DNA from: Glebionis coronaria
Lineage: Eukaryota; Streptophyta; Magnoliopsida; Asterales; Asteraceae
Assembly: GCA_025667525.1 (NCBI GenBank)
Contig: CM046877.1
Location: forward strand, 29,089,255-29,153,254
Reading direction: 5' to 3'
Length of the DNA: 64,000 nucleotides
In this document: piece after piece, positions 35,498-50,255 of the stretch
How positions within the stretch are numbered: the first letter of the stretch is position 1
Layout: the number at the start of each line of letters is the position of its first letter
The notes under the pieces: model-generated
Told to the model about the DNA's origin: nothing
What the model saw: the letters and a program-made list of their open reading frames with translations, nothing else
The model's database searches: none
Program-made: the position numbers and the translations under genes

Positions 35498-38093
35498 GAC
35501 CTCCAGAATCTGACATGGAACAACTAGACAACAAGGGGATCACACGTCAAGGTACAAGTAACAATGAGTTATAAATGACACAAAAATGACGCAATAAAAG
35601 ACATATATTACATCACATTATATCGGAGTTTAAAAATATCGGTCCCACAAGTTTTAAAACATAATAAAATACTATAACATCATAGCTTAAAGTTTTAAGA
35701 TAACAAAAGATCAGCGGAAGACTTTAACAACGTCATTTATAACAAAATCATAAACATATCACAACACAGATCTTTCCAAGCTGCCAACATCCTGTCGTAC
35801 CTCGTCCAAGCACATTAAGCATTATTAACAAAAAGTTGAGTGATATTCATAGGTTTAGAAAACTAAGTAAGGGAACACAATATAATTTGTAAAACAAGTA
35901 ATGGGGGGGATGACTATGTACATTCTCCATAGTCATGGTATATTATTTCTATTTAGTTCATGAATCGAAGCTTAACTCAATGTAAGTTCCTCTAGTGAGT
36001 ATCCAGCCTAATACTCAAGTATAAACAAATGTAAGTGCGTCAAGGTAATCGGGACGGGGATAGTCAATCTCGATGGATCCACCCACAACATTCGCGCTTC
36101 GCGCAATGCACACAGGACAATTAACGTTTCATGATCAGGAGAGGAAACTTAAGGCTAGAGACTAAAATCAATAATATCAATGAATTCATCTGGTAGCATA
36201 CAGTTCTGGATAACATACAGTTTAAAAGATAGTGTTCCAACATGATAATCTCACCCCATGTTTTGAAACAATCAACAAGTAGCTAGAAGGGCTATGAACT
36301 CAGCTTAGCTAGAAGGTGGAATCAATACGAAACTGGAGGGCTCAGTAGTAACAACGGAAAATCAAGCAACCTTAAGTCATCCGAGACCTACGATAACGGG
36401 ACGCGAAAATTTAGAAGACACGAAATAAATGTTTATAAAAACACTTGAATTAAATGAGTACATAAACCAAATTATGAAACGTAAGAAAATCCATGCAAGT
36501 GGTACTTCTAGACACCATCTAAAAATATACTTTTACTAGGCAATGTTTTCGATAAAAACTGTCGGCACATACCGAATGTACGGGCTGATTTACCTCGCTT
36601 AGACATGTCAAAAGTTTACGGTACTAACTGAGAAGCTCACTTAATATCTATAGAAAGCCATATAAAAAGCTTGTCAAATTTATACTTCTATGACTCACTG
36701 CCCGACACATCTTCGAGTTATAAAAACCGGACAGAATTACGTCTTTGACTCGTAAAGCCATTTTGACCTTTCTAAGCAATACCATCTATTAAACCGACAC
36801 TTGAGTTTGATAATAGACTCACAACCCTAGGTTTAAAGTCCAAAAACAGCTTTTGACTACTTTTAAAACTCAACTTATAGTCGCCGAGATTCGACCCAAA
36901 TATCGACAACAATTTTAGATTGTGCCGATACTCGTCTTCCGGTACACGAATAATCAAACTATCGTTATTTCCAACTCGTTTTGAGTTAGAAGCTCTAATT
37001 TATATCAAATCTAAGGTAAGAAAAATCTCTACAACTCTATCTAATTAGTTTAATAACAAACCAAGCTTTGAATACCCAAAATCAACTTATACTTTCTGCT
37101 AAAATTACTACTTTGAAAATCATGACAAAAGACTTTTTCAATATGATCTAACCGTTTTCCTACTCATAAAATCATGCTATAATCATCCTCTAACAACCTA
37201 AACCCTTGCATGTAACAAAATCAAAAGATCAAAATCATAAACATTGATTTTTACACATCAAAATAACATAATCTATCCATGATCATCCTAAAAATAATGA
37301 TCAAACACCTTTTCAACCATAAAATCATCAAAACTTCAAAAGTTGATGCATGCGTATAAATTTTATACCAAAAGATGCACCTTAAAAACTATGATGTGAT
37401 CTAATGTTAGTTTTTAATTGATCAAGTTAGATGATGATGAAAATGGGGTGTTTTTGGGTTGGGGTCTCACGGCAAGGAGGTAGAGAAGGGTGGTTGTGTG
37501 TTTTTTTATTAAACTTGTGTATGTGTTAGTTAGTGGAAAGATTTTTGGTTTATATATGGCTAGTTAAGTGAAGGGTTAAAGTTGTAATGTTTAAAACTTT
37601 AGGACTAGAAAATAAATACTTTAGTTAAAAAGTGGGAAATGACTATTAGTCAATTTTACAAATATTTACGGGACTCGGGTTTTGTAAAAATACTTTCTCA
37701 AAAGTTAAAACGCACCAAAAATAAGATATTATAGACCCCCGACTCGACTTAACACGTCATTAAAAGAAAACATCGAAAACATCAAACATTGAAACAATTG
37801 ACAGTAAAATGTGAAATAAAACGATTAAACAATGTGTCCGTTATCGGTCTAGACTTAATACAATGTAAATATTAATATATTTAGGTCGAAATATTTAGCC
37901 CTCGATTCTCGTTCCGTTTATTCAAGTAATCATTTAAAAACATGCACGCGGGTGATTTTAAATCAAAATATTTGATTTAAATAAATATGGAATTATGAAA
38001 TGAAAATACTTTTATAATTTCGAATAAGTATCAACAACGATTAAAATAATGAATAAGAGTAAAATAGTTACCAGGAAAATACGAGATCTCACA
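35498..38093 (-). repeat. 3' LTR of the decayed chromovirus, copy 2
   Basis: Matches 19065-21660. The minus-strand start TGTGAG is at 38093, next to the purine tract 38094-38108. Confidence 0.65.
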
Positions 38094-38121
38094 GTCTTCC
38101 CCCTAAAGGAACTCTGGTCCC

Positions 38122-41100
38122 TCAGAGTTTAACTGGAGATGGAAGAAGAAGACGAGAACAGATGGGGATACTTAGTCTTGAACTGGTCTTCTCATTCCCA
38201 AGTAAACTCAGCACCCCGACGTGAATCCAACGAACTTTAACGATAGGAATCCAACAACGTTTCAGATTCTTGACTTGGCGATCGACGATCTCAATCGGTT
38301 CTTCAATGAAGTACATTTTCTCGTCCACCCTTATTTCTTCTAACGGTATCTGAAAATCTGATTCGGCTAAGCATTTCTTAAGATTGGAAACATGGAATAC
38401 ATCGTGAACACAACTTAACTCCTGTGGTAACTTTAGTCGATAAGCTACTGAACCAATACGCTCGACGATCTCGAATGGTCCTACAAAACGTGGTGCAAGT
38501 TTTCCTCTTTTACCGAATCTCACAATACCTTTCCATGGAGATACTCGAAGCAATACACGGTCTCCGACTTAAAACTCAAGAGGTTTGCGTCTTTTGTCTG
38601 CGTAACTCTTTTGACGACTTCTAGTAGTTTTCAGTCTTTCCCTAATCTGTACAATCTTGTCTGTAGTTTCTAGAACTAATTCAGGTCCTATCAGTTGACT
38701 TTCACCTACTTCGTTCCATATCACTGACGATTTGCACTTACGTCCGTATAAAGCCTCGAATGGTGAACACTTGACATTTTTATGATAACTTTTGTTATAG
38801 CAGGGTTCAACTAAAGGTATATGAGTGTCCCAGCTACCACCAAAATCCATAACACATGCTCGCAACATGTCTTCCAAAGTCTGGATAGTGCGTTCACTTT
38901 GTCCATCCGTCTCTGGGTGATATGCTGTACTCATTAATACTTGCGTACCCAACGCTTTTTTAAGTGCTTTCCAAAAATGAGATGCAAAACGACCATCCCT
39001 ATAAAAAATAATCGACACTGGTACTCCATGTTTTGCAACAATCTCATTGATGTAAATTTGAGCCAATTTATCATTTTTATAATCCTCACGAATAGGAAGG
39101 AAATGAGCAGATTTGGTTAATCTATCAACAATTACCCAAATTACATCAAAACCAACACTTCTTCTAGGCAACTTTGTAACTAAGTCCATTGTAATCCCTT
39201 CTCATTTCCATTCAGGGACTTCTGGTTGTTGTAAAAGACTTGAAGGTTTCTGATGTACTGCTTTAACCTTTAAACAAGTCAGACACTTGTTAACGTATTC
39301 TGGTATGTCCTTTTTCATACCTGGCCACCAGTAAATATCCCTCAAATCGTAGTACATCTCATCTGCACCAGGGTGAATTGAATATCTTGAAGCATGTGCT
39401 TCGTCCATTATCACTTTTCTTAATCCTCTAACAAATGAAATCCATATCCGTCCAACAAAGTAAATTGTTCCATCGTCTTTCCTTTCAAATTGAGCATCTA
39501 ATCCTCGCAACAATTCAGTTGGAGCCTTAAAGTCCTTTGCAGCTTCTTGTTGTGCTTCTAAAATCTTAGCCTTGAGGCTAGATTGAAGCGTTATACTCAT
39601 AGCATGTACTTTTCTAGGTTTAAGTATTTCCTTTCGACTTAGGGCATCAGCTACAACATTAGCTTTACCTGGGTGATACTTAATTTCACATTCATAGTCA
39701 CTAAGAGTTCTAACCAACGCCTTTGTTGCATGTTCAAGTCCTTTTGGTTAAAGATATACTGAAGACTCTTATGATCAGTGTATGTTACACTTTTCGTCCC
39801 ATATAGATAATGTCTCCATATTTTTAAGGCAAATACTACTGCACCTAACTCCAAATCATGAGTAGTATAGTTCTGTTCGTGGATTTTAAGTTGTCTGGAA
39901 GCATAAGCAATCACTTTTCCTCGCTGCATTAAGAAACAATCGAAACCTTGATGGGATGCATCACAATAAACTACAAAATCATTCGGTCCATCTGGAAGTC
40001 TTAATACTGGAGCATTACATAAATTCTCCTTTAATAAGCAAAAGGCTTGCTCTTGCTCTTCACCCCAAATGTATTCCTTATTCTTTTGTTTAAACAGGGT
40101 TAAAGGCTTAGCAATCTTGGAGAAGTTTTCGATGAACCTGCGATAGTATCCGGCTAACCCTAGAAATGAACGGACTTCAGTAGGCGATTTAGGAGATTTC
40201 CAATTCTTAAATGCTTCAACTTTACTAGGATCCACGTGTATACCATCCTGATTTACCACGTGTCCTAAAAACTGAACCTCTTTCAACCAAAATTCGCACT
40301 TAGAGAATTTGGCATACAACTTTTCTTTCTCCATAAGACTTAAGATTGTTCTCAGATGATTTTCATGATCTTTTTTGTATTTCGAGTAAATGAGGATGTC
40401 TTCAATAAAGACTATGACAAACTTATCAAGGTAAGGTTTGCAAACACGATTCATTAGATCCATAAAAACTGCAGGAGCATTGGTAAGACCAAATGGCATA
40501 ACAGTAAAGTCAAAGTGACCATAACGGGTTCTAAATGCGGTTTTAGAGATGTCACTTTCATGCATACTTAACTGATGATAACCTGAAAGAAGATCTATCT
40601 TAGAAAAGCAGCACACACCTTGCAATTGGTCAAGTAAGTCGTCTATACGGGGAAGAGGGTAACGATTCTTGATTGTCAGCTTATTTAATTCCCTGTAGTC
40701 AATACACATTCTCATTGCACCATCCTTTTTCTTATCAGAGAGCACAAGCGCTCCTCACGGCGAATGACTCGGTCTAATGAAACCTTTCTCTTGTAATTCC
40801 TTAAGTTGATTCGATAATTCATTCATTTCAGACGGGGCTAAATGATAAGGCGATTTGGCAACAGGCAGTGCACCCGGAATAAGATCGATACGGAATTAAA
40901 CTTCACGCACAGGAGGTAATCCTGACAAATCATCTGGGAAAACTCCAGGAAATTCACAAACGATACGAATGTCAATAAGCTTTTTCTCGTCAGCCTTGAT
41001 AGAGAGAAGAGAATTCGGATTGTCATCCGGCTTCTCACCGCGAAGTTCTAAGATTTTACCCGAAGAAATAGGAATACGCACGATTCACTCAAACAAACAA

Positions 41101-41683
41101 TAACAGCACGATGAGACGCTAACCAATCCATACCAACAATAACATCAAAACTGCTGACGTGTCGGTAAAGGTCTATTAAAAACAAATGACTAAGCAAGTC
41201 AAGGGTATAGCCACGCAAGACTGTATTGGTACTAACAAACTTACCGTCTGCTAATTCTACTTCATAGCTAGTGTCTAAAGCATAAGGAGTAATATCAATG
41301 AAAGGAGTAAAAGCAGAAGACACGAAACTTTTCTCAGCACCAGAATCGAATAAAACACTAACATAGTGATCGTTAAGAATATACGTACCCGCGACCACCT
41401 GAGGATTCTGTTGAGCGTTATTACCCACATGATACACTCTGCCTCGAGCTCCATCGTTCTGCGGATCCTTAGCCTTTGTACACCTATTCTGGAGATGACC
41501 TTTTTCACCACAGTTGTAGCACACCATATTATAGTACCCGTCCTTATGGCCAAACCTATTACAAACTGTACACCTAGTAGGACACACACCGACAGGATGA
41601 TGCCAATTGCATCAATCATACTTAGGCAGATTCCTAGTATAACCTCGTCTGCCAGACTGCCAGCAGGAGTAGCAAGAGCAATA
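38122..41683 (-). pseudogene. chromovirus gag-pol remnant, copy 2
   Basis: Carries the lesions shared with copy 1 (stops at 38569, 40755 and 40896, plus the same frameshifts). The Asp-to-Glu change in the RT motif is at 40401-40403, but the ancestral Phe is kept (FIED). A new stop at 39202-39204 (TGG to TGA on the minus strand) splits the integrase and is absent from copy 1. This gives a clear post-duplication mutation. Confidence 0.9.
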
Positions 41684-41723
41684 TGATCAGCAATAATGAT
41701 ATTGTTGTAGATCATGTCAAGAA

Positions 41724-42191
41724 AAAATGTTAGAAAGGGTATGAAAAAGAGTACTTGTAAAAAATGCGACAGAATTAATGAATAATCTTAGGGTTTTGAT
41801 CGAAAAGTATATAATAGGCTTATACTTATCTAGCATATCGGATTTTTTATTATCAACGGAAGATATTATGTATTATGTATGTTGTATCATAGGTATGTTG
41901 GTTAACAATTATCTAACACAAATGATAACATAATATGATGGTAGCATCTCTAATCACCACTATTATCACTCGGGTTTAAATCTGGCAATGAAATTATTTT
42001 TTTGAATATTATCCAAAAAAACAAATTTCAATGTAATTTTTTATTTGTCATGTGATTGATGAGTCATCATTTATTTTCCATGTCAAGAATAGGGTGACAT
42101 TTGTCACATATCATAATTAGCCTATTTTTTTATAGATTCTAAAGATCCCATACAATAATATGAATTATATATCAAATATTTCAAAGATCAT
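41724..42191. other. AT-rich intergenic sequence, copy 2
   Basis: Second copy of 25291-25759. Nothing recognisable. Confidence 0.4.
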
Positions 42192-42199
42192 ATGGATTG

Positions 42200-42860
<661 letters not shown>

Positions 42861-43190
42861 TTGTTTACCTTGATCACGCACTGTTTGGCTATAATAAATA
42901 AACAAACACATACATATCTCTTTTCGCATTCATCCGATTTGTTTACGTTCCTAAATGTAATCTTATACATCACAATATGCAATAAATAACCATCAATGTG
43001 ATGTGATGTAATATGATATAAAGTAACGTAATATAACGTTTTGTAATATAATGAAACTGTTATACATCATAATATATGCATCACTATTTCGGTACCAACC
43101 ATTAGAATAACCATTATAAATACAAGCTTGCAAGCTCATTGTTGACAATATAACTAATATTAGAGTGATATAAGAAAAACTAAATTCGTA

Positions 43191-43556
43191 ATGAAGAATA
43201 CGATGTATGTTGTCTTCTTTTGTTTGATATATTTATGCTCAATAAGAGTGATCAGTGCGCAAAAGGAATTTTGCGATACGCATGGCAAGTCCCACTTTCT
43301 TTCGCTTATAAAACTCATTGTTTAAGAAATCTACACTTACTTATTTTTTATGTTTAATTTTTAATATAGAATTTACTACTTATTTTTTCAAACAGGTTTC
43401 GGCTTAAGATCGTATGCTTATGATTATGATCCAACTCCTTGTGACATGCATACATGTGCTCAAACGTGCTTTGATAAGCAGCCTCCTAAAGGAAGACTGG
43501 AATTTTTATCATGTTTTGGCACCGTTTGTATTTGTTGCATGAATAATGTATGTTAA
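43191..43556 (+). CDS. defensin-like secreted cysteine-rich peptide, copy 2
   Basis: Exons 43191-43284 and 43396-43556 with the same GCAAGT...CAG intron. I see no difference from copy 1 in either exon, so the 84-residue product should be identical: signal peptide to about residue 23, nine mature cysteines with CX4CX3C and CXC spacing. The upstream region differs by at least one base (AAGCTTGCAAGC here near 43126, AAGCTTTCAAGC in copy 1). The TATA-like box is at about 43113-43122. Gene dosage is doubled if both are expressed. Confidence 0.75.
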
Positions 43557-43742
43557 TTTATCTAGTCTCATGCAAATTTTAACTAATGTACTGTAGTATT
43601 CCAATAATATTTACTAAATCTATATAAACTTTGTGAGATCATATTAGTAGTATTTCTCCTTTGCTAAAAATCCATGAATACACAACGCTTCGTCATTCAC
43701 CCCTACTAAAAATGATAGATGTTGAACGAAGTCTTTAGAGGA

Positions 43743-44076
43743 CATTACAACAAATTAGTTGATTTTCACATTAATTATGCCACTTGTTCGTACTTTAAAA
43801 TGTGTGAATTTGAAAAGTTCACACTTTTATTAGTGTTTTTAATGTGAACAAATTTGGTGTAACAAATAACTTCACACTTATAAGTGTGAAGATTTTTAAT
43901 ATTTCACGCTTTTATTTGTGAACTTTTTAAAACTTCACACTTTTATGTGTGAACTTTTTTAAATCTTCACACTTTTTATTACTTCATACTTACAAATATG
44001 AATATTTTACAAATAAAGTTCACACTTTTTAAAGTGCGAAGAAAAAACGTGAACAAACCCTAAATTTGTTGAAGTG
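43743..44076. mobile_element. CACTA-type MITE, copy 2
   Basis: Same as 27029-27362 with the same flanking GGA (43740-43742 and 44077-44079). It was duplicated with the unit and is not a new insertion. Confidence 0.7.
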
Positions 44077-44331
44077 GGAGTAAGAAATAACTAAAGAGAA
44101 TTAATTTACATATCACTCTATTTTGAACCGACAACCTTTAGATTCTGCTTATGGCCCAATAGGCCCATGACCGGGTGCATCTCATGGTTACTAGAATACA
44201 GTCCATTTGGAAAGTGTATATCTGAGCCTACTCCAATACCACATCCTTCTAACGCAAAGTGGTACATGAATATCGGTGTCACTTCACATTTTAGCTAGTA
44301 CAGAGGTAACCTCACTACTAATTCTAATAAC

Positions 44332-44792
44332 CAAGATTTTCAAGATCGGGATCTTACCTAGGATCGTTTTCGTTGTTGCAAGATCGAGATCATAAAGTAG
44401 GATGGAGATCGTAAGATCCTACTATAATGTAAATTTTTAGTAGTTTTTGCAATATTTTAAAAATTTACAAATTAATATACATCGTAAACACAAAATTATA
44501 CGAATATTTCATAAAAATGTGGTCCTAAAGTATGATTATGAAATGTATAAGAAGATTTACATGTTGTTTTCTAAATTATACAAAATAGAGCTATAAATTT
44601 GTGGTTTTTTGGTTTTTGTTCGAGAAAAAGTAAGATCAGATCGTAATAGATCCTAAGATCCTATGATCAAGATCGGGATCCTGTAAGATCTTAAGCATAC
44701 AAAGATCCTACGTAAGATCCGGATCGTTTTTGCTTTGCCGTATCACAAAATCGTAAGATACTAAGATCCAGATCGAGATCTTGACAACCTTG
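44332..44792. mobile_element. hAT-type MITE, copy 2
   Basis: Same as 27618-28078, flanked by CTAATAAC (44324-44331 and 44793-44800). Confidence 0.8.
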
Positions 44793-45232
44793 CTAATAAC
44801 CACGTTAATACATTTATCATGGTTGCAAAAATCCCTCCGTGCTAATTAGGTGGTTGGGTACCGCCAAAGGATAAATTGTTTTGGCGGAGATTAATCGATC
44901 GGATTGGATTTTTATGTATAAAATTATAAATTTTGAAAGTATATGTCCTGTTAGGCCGATTTATCCGATTTTTTTCCAATTTCTCCAATTTATATTCGAA
45001 TACGAGTTGACCGATTTATTCTTTTTTATGATTTGACCGATTTATCTCCAACTTATCCAATCTTTGACCGATTTTGAACAAATCGACTTATAAGGCCGAT
45101 TAGTCTAAATCGTGTTAATCCCCGTCACACAATTTATCCCCGAGTAATTTGCCTGAAACGCCCCTTTCCCGACTCTAATAGTTGACCAAAAATTTAAAAC
45201 ATTACTCAAACGCTTGATCGTGAATGACTATG

Positions 45233-47461
45233 TGTGACAATCCTCAAATTTCACTTATGTGTTATTTTTTATGATTGTATTAATATGAAAATTGTGCTAG
45301 GAATTTTTGCTTTTATACCTTATTTGGTAGGATGAATGTGTTCTCTTGACCTAAACTGTCACTACAACATATTCCTATATGTTGTAAACACAATGTATCA
45401 AGTCTAAGTTATAAAAATAATCTTATAAGTACCATATCAATAAGAACATCTCAAATATAACTATGATGCCTAGAAATCCCTTAGAAATCCTAGTCCCTAT
45501 AAACAAGTTGCAAGCTATACTTTGAAGACATAATAATTACCCATGAATAGTAAGAACAAACTATACAAAGCTAAGTACAAGTAAATATACATAATAGTCT
45601 ATATCATCACCTAGAAATCTCTTCTAAACTAATAATTCAAGCAATGTAACTACATATCACCAAAATATAAACATGAATCTCAAATGTATAAGTATTCAAA
45701 GCATAAGACCTTAAGCTTACTTATTTATCCCTAGGACATGATCAACCGATGCAAACCCCTAAACTAAGAATGTAGAATCCTTAGAAGTCATAAACATATA
45801 ATATAAGACCTAGAATAAGTGTTCATGATGATATAAACCCTAATCACCTAAGATAGAGAGTCATTAGGCTTAATGACCTAAAAACCCCTATATTAAGAAA
45901 TCTACATAGAATCACTACCTAGTCTTTTAGAACAAGTCTACAAACACTCATAACACTTCATTAAGGTTATGACATTATATTAAGACAATTTATAAGTTCC
46001 CTAAATCACAAGGTACAATTTTTTAATGCATGACTTGTAAATTAGGTCAAAATAGGTATTTTTAATCTTTAGACATTTTACTTAGAATAAGATATCAAAC
46101 AAAGTGTGGGAACTCATTGGACAACTAAAACATAATTTCTAGGACCTAAATTGAGTTTACATCCGTAGCTAAGAGAAGAATGAGTATTTTACTAAGACTT
46201 AACCATAGATCATTAGAAACCCTAAACCGCCTAAGCTTTCTTCCTAATTTCACTTCAAACCTTTATTAAACCTTAAACCAAGGACCTAAACCTATTAAGT
46301 AAAATGTATTAAGCCTAGTTAAACCTTAATAAACCTACATTACAAACTCTAAATTCCTAAACCTAGTTCTACTTCACATACCTTACAACTAGCTAGTATA
46401 ACCCATTGCCAAACACCCTTAAACGCATTTCCAGACACCCTTGCTGTCCCTTTTCCCTCCAATTTTGAGTTTAAACCATCAAGAACATAAAAAATATCTA
46501 CTCTAAAAGCAGATTACATTACTCCTTGTAGCACCCTTCTTCCCCAAGCATTAATACATGGCCTAAAAACCTCCACACACCCCTTTCATCACCTCTTTAC
46601 ACATCACCTCTATTTCTACCAATAGGAAACCTTTTCTTGTTCACAAAGCCCTTCTCCACAGCCCTCCACATCTTCAACTTGTTGTCCTAAAACTTAACCA
46701 CAACCCCTACATAGCTTAATGCTTAAGTTCTCCCTTTACTATAAATAGGATGAGTACATGTAATATGTTTCCTCACATTTCACACTTACCACTCTTCAAA
46801 CACTCTTCACCATTACAATACCCAAAACTAGCAGAATTAAGTAGTCCCAAGGAAGTTATAGCAGCCATAAGAATCTAAGTAGAGGGTCCCTAAGCTTGTC
46901 TCCAAGTGATCAACTCCAAAACAGCCGCTATGGCGCAACCTTCTGCTCCAATTCTACCATTTTTGTAACGCTACCTATTGTGCTTATGTAAGTCTGAAAC
47001 CTTGTTCAATATACTTTAAATATTCATCTTAAAACACCTAGAATCTGGTATCTAAGTTCTCTTTACCTAAACTAAGGTAAAACACGTTTTTGAGTTCTAC
47101 ATAAAATCATAGAATATATGCGACGGGTTACTTTTGCACCCTTGTATATCTCGATTTTCCTAAACAACCTAGGCTGATTTTTGGATATTTTATATTACAC
47201 CTAGGATACTCTAGTACCATGTAATATCAGCCCTTGAATCTATCTATAGCTCGAGTTGTTGCTTGTGCAAGAACTGCTCCCAAAGCAACTTGTACATACA
47301 ATAACATGGCTTTGATCCACTTTTCACGCCACAATAACTCGAGATTTCTTAAAGCAACCACCCCACTTCTTAGGATCTGCTATATCTACATACATGTAGC
47401 TAGAAAATACCGCAAGTCTCGGCCTCTAAGTCGACCTCTAGCCTAGGTAGAAGTCGTGACA
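45233..47461 (+). repeat. probable solo LTR, copy 2
   Basis: Same as 28519-30736 with an 11-bp internal repeat added near 45478. The same uncertainty about LTR identity applies. Confidence 0.45.
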
Positions 47462-47909
47462 AAGTTAGCCCCGTAACACGAAATTTCCCAAAATTAATCC
47501 AAGTTTTTTTAAACGTTAAAACTTAAAGGGCTGTTTTGTCAATATCTAAAACTTATAAACCAAAGGTAAAAAAATATAATTGACCTAGAATTGTGCTTAA
47601 GGACTAGTTTTGTAATTTTTCAAAGTATAGGGACTTAAAGTGTAACTTTTGAAACTAAAAGGTCTAAAGTGTAAATTATTAATATAAAAGGATAAAAGGG
47701 TAAAAATCTATAAATATAGGAGTAAAATTATATAATTATCAACAAGGGCTAATTTTGCTAATTTCTAAAATATAAGGTATAAACTATCATTATTTAATTC
47801 TTTAAGGGTTAAAAGTGTAATTAAGCTAAACTATAACTAAACGAGCTATTTTTACCAATATTGAAAGTAAAGGATAAAAAGTATATATATTATTCTTTAA
47901 GGGTTAAAA
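47462..47909. other. AT-rich sequence, copy 2
   Basis: Second copy of 30737-31183. No gene is seen. Confidence 0.35.
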
Positions 47910-48290
47910 GGATTTCCCACGGTATACACATTATTATTATTATTATTTATCTATCCGTGGAAAATCCGTGAGTAATTTACCCACGGATTTCCCACGGACA
48001 ACGTATTATTTTATTATTTATTCATCCGTGGGTAATTTACCCACGGATTTCCCACGGAACATATTATTTTATTATTTATCCAGCCGTGGGAAATCCGTGG
48101 GTAATTTACCCATGGATTTCCCACGGAACTAAATTTACCCACGGATTTCCTACGGAACTTTCCCACGGAAAACAAATTATTTTATTATTTATATATCCGC
48201 GGGAAATGTGTGGGTAAATTACCCACGGATTACAGATTTCCCACGGATTTCCCATATATTACCCACATATTTCCCACGGACTACCAATAT
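47910..48290. repeat. CACTA subterminal repeats, left side, copy 2
   Basis: Same as 31184-31565: CCCACGGATTTCCCACGG-type units with TTATTTTATTATTTAT spacers. Confidence 0.75.
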
Positions 48291-48325
48291 TTTGTGATTT
48301 ATACATCCGTGAGAAAGTTGATAAA

Positions 48326-48595
48326 AGTTTATTCAATAAAACATACAAATTACATTATAAAGTCGATAAAAAGTTAAACAATAAAACATGTGAATTATAT
48401 TACAAAGTCGAAAAAACATACGAATTATATTACAAAGTCGAAAAAACATACGAATTACATTAAAAAGATGATAAAACATACGAATTACATTACAAAGTCG
48501 ATGAAACATAGAATTACATTACGAAGTAGATAAAACATACGAATTACATTACGAAGTAGATAAAACATATGAATTACATTACCAAGTCGAGATGC
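48326..48595. repeat. minisatellite with ACATACGAATTACATTA unit, copy 2
   Basis: Same as 31600-31865, with single-base differences, for example ACATACGAATT for ACATAAGAATT in one unit. Confidence 0.8.
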
Positions 48596-48893
48596 TAAAT
48601 TGACTATATGAAAAACTACTGCAAACTAATGTTCCCCATGCTATTGTAAAGCTCATGTACTAAATGACAAACTACTCCTTTGAACATCTCGTATACAACA
48701 ATATATCGACTACTCCTTTGAAAATAGCGTATACAACGATGCCCCTTTGAACATCTCGTATACAACAATACCCTTTGAACATCTCGTATCGACTACTCCT
48801 TTGAACATCTATTGTACAACGATACCGTATCGACTACTCCTTTGAACATATCATATACAACGATACCCTATCGACTACTCACGTAATTGGGCG

Positions 48894-49112
48894 GTGTATT
48901 TATTGAACCGATGTCCGTTAAAGAGTTTAGACAACAAGACCCCACAAGAAGCATGGAATGGGATGAAACCTATCGTGTCTCATCTAAGGATATTCGGGAG
49001 CATAGCATATGTATACGTTCCAAGCCAAAGGCGAATCAAGCTTAATGATAGAAACGAGAAGCATGTGTTCGTGGGTTATGACAAGCGAGAAGCATGTGCT
49101 CGTGGATTATGA
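48894..49112 (+). pseudogene. captured Ty1/copia integrase fragment, copy 2
   Basis: Same fragment as 32165-32386. One T-to-C change in the codon before YLLNRCP alters the apparent start. Confidence 0.8.
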
Positions 49113-49349
49113 CAAGCATGTGTTTGTGAACATGTAACCATATCAAGAAAGTAATAGAACAAATAAAACTTTTTGTAACAAACATCAAGACATACAAATT
49201 GCATTAGAAAGTTGCTAAATGTTTAAACAATAAAACATACGAATTACATTACATAGTCGATAAAAGTATAAACAATAAAACATACGAATTACATTATGAA
49301 TATTAGATAAAAATTTAAACAATAAAATATACAAATTACATTCAAGGTT

Positions 49350-49568
49350 CTAAATGACAAACTGTTTCAATGTAATGTTCCCAGTGTCATTGTAAAGATC
49401 TTGTAGTAATGCGGCTGAATTCATTGTGTGGTGATCGCGATGCATATACGTTTCCATTATTGTCTCGAGTATCCCTATCTTTGTAGTCAATAGCTTGCAT
49501 TTTTCACACTCTCGGCGGGAACTTTTGGCGGAAACTATTAATATGCAGACGTGTATATGCATAAACAT
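49350..49568 (-). pseudogene. coding-like fragment of unknown origin, copy 2
   Basis: Same as 32624-32842, with Phe changed to Cys in the helical stretch. Not identified. Confidence 0.3.
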
Positions 49569-49639
49569 GTAAACATACTAAGGGAACTCTCGACTCATCC
49601 ATTGAAGATATAGTGTACAACAACACCCCTATCGACTAC

Positions 49640-50255
49640 TCCGTTTAACATCTTATGTATAAGGATGCACTCTAAACTCATTCGTTGAACATCTCGTGTA
49701 CGACGGTACCCTACCTACTACTCCGTTGAACATCTCGTGTACAACGATACATTCTCGACATATCCGTTTAACATATCGTGTGCAACGACATCCTTATCCT
49801 ATACTCCGTTGACATCTTGTATACAACGATATTATATCGACTCATCCGTTGCACATGTCGTGTATAACGATACTATGTCGACTTATCTGTTTGACATCTC
49901 ATGTACAACGATACTCTCTCGACTAATCCATTGAACATGTCATGTATAATGATATTGTATCGAATCATCCATGTGACATCTCATGTACAACGATACTCTC
50001 TCAACTAATCCATTGAACATGTCGTGTACAATGATATTGTATCGACTCATCCGTTTGACATCTAATGTACAACGATACTCTATCGACTTCTCCATTGAAC
50101 ATCTCTTGTACGAGGATACCCTACCAACTACTCAGTTGAACATCTCGTGTACGATACCCTACCGACTACTCCGTTGAACATCTCATGTACAACGATACTA
50201 TATCGACTCATACGTTGAACATGTCGTGTACCATGATATTATATCGACTCAAACG
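49640..50255. repeat. 41-bp minisatellite, main array
   Basis: About 15 units of 41 bp (one is 38 bp) with consensus CCGTTGAACATCTCGTGTAC then AACGATACTCTATCGACTACT. Units are 70-95 percent alike by eye. It makes repeated false open frames (49737-50423). The right breakpoint of the tandem duplication falls in its first unit. Confidence 0.88.

Larger units (their letters stand above)
35498..41723 (-). mobile_element. decayed chromovirus, copy 2
   Basis: Second copy of 19065-25290, with the same truncation point and the same order of remnants. Confidence 0.88.

Noticed and set aside
49640..50255. CRISPR-like regular repeats
   Set aside because: Units are contiguous and degenerate with no unique spacers, and the genome is clearly eukaryotic.
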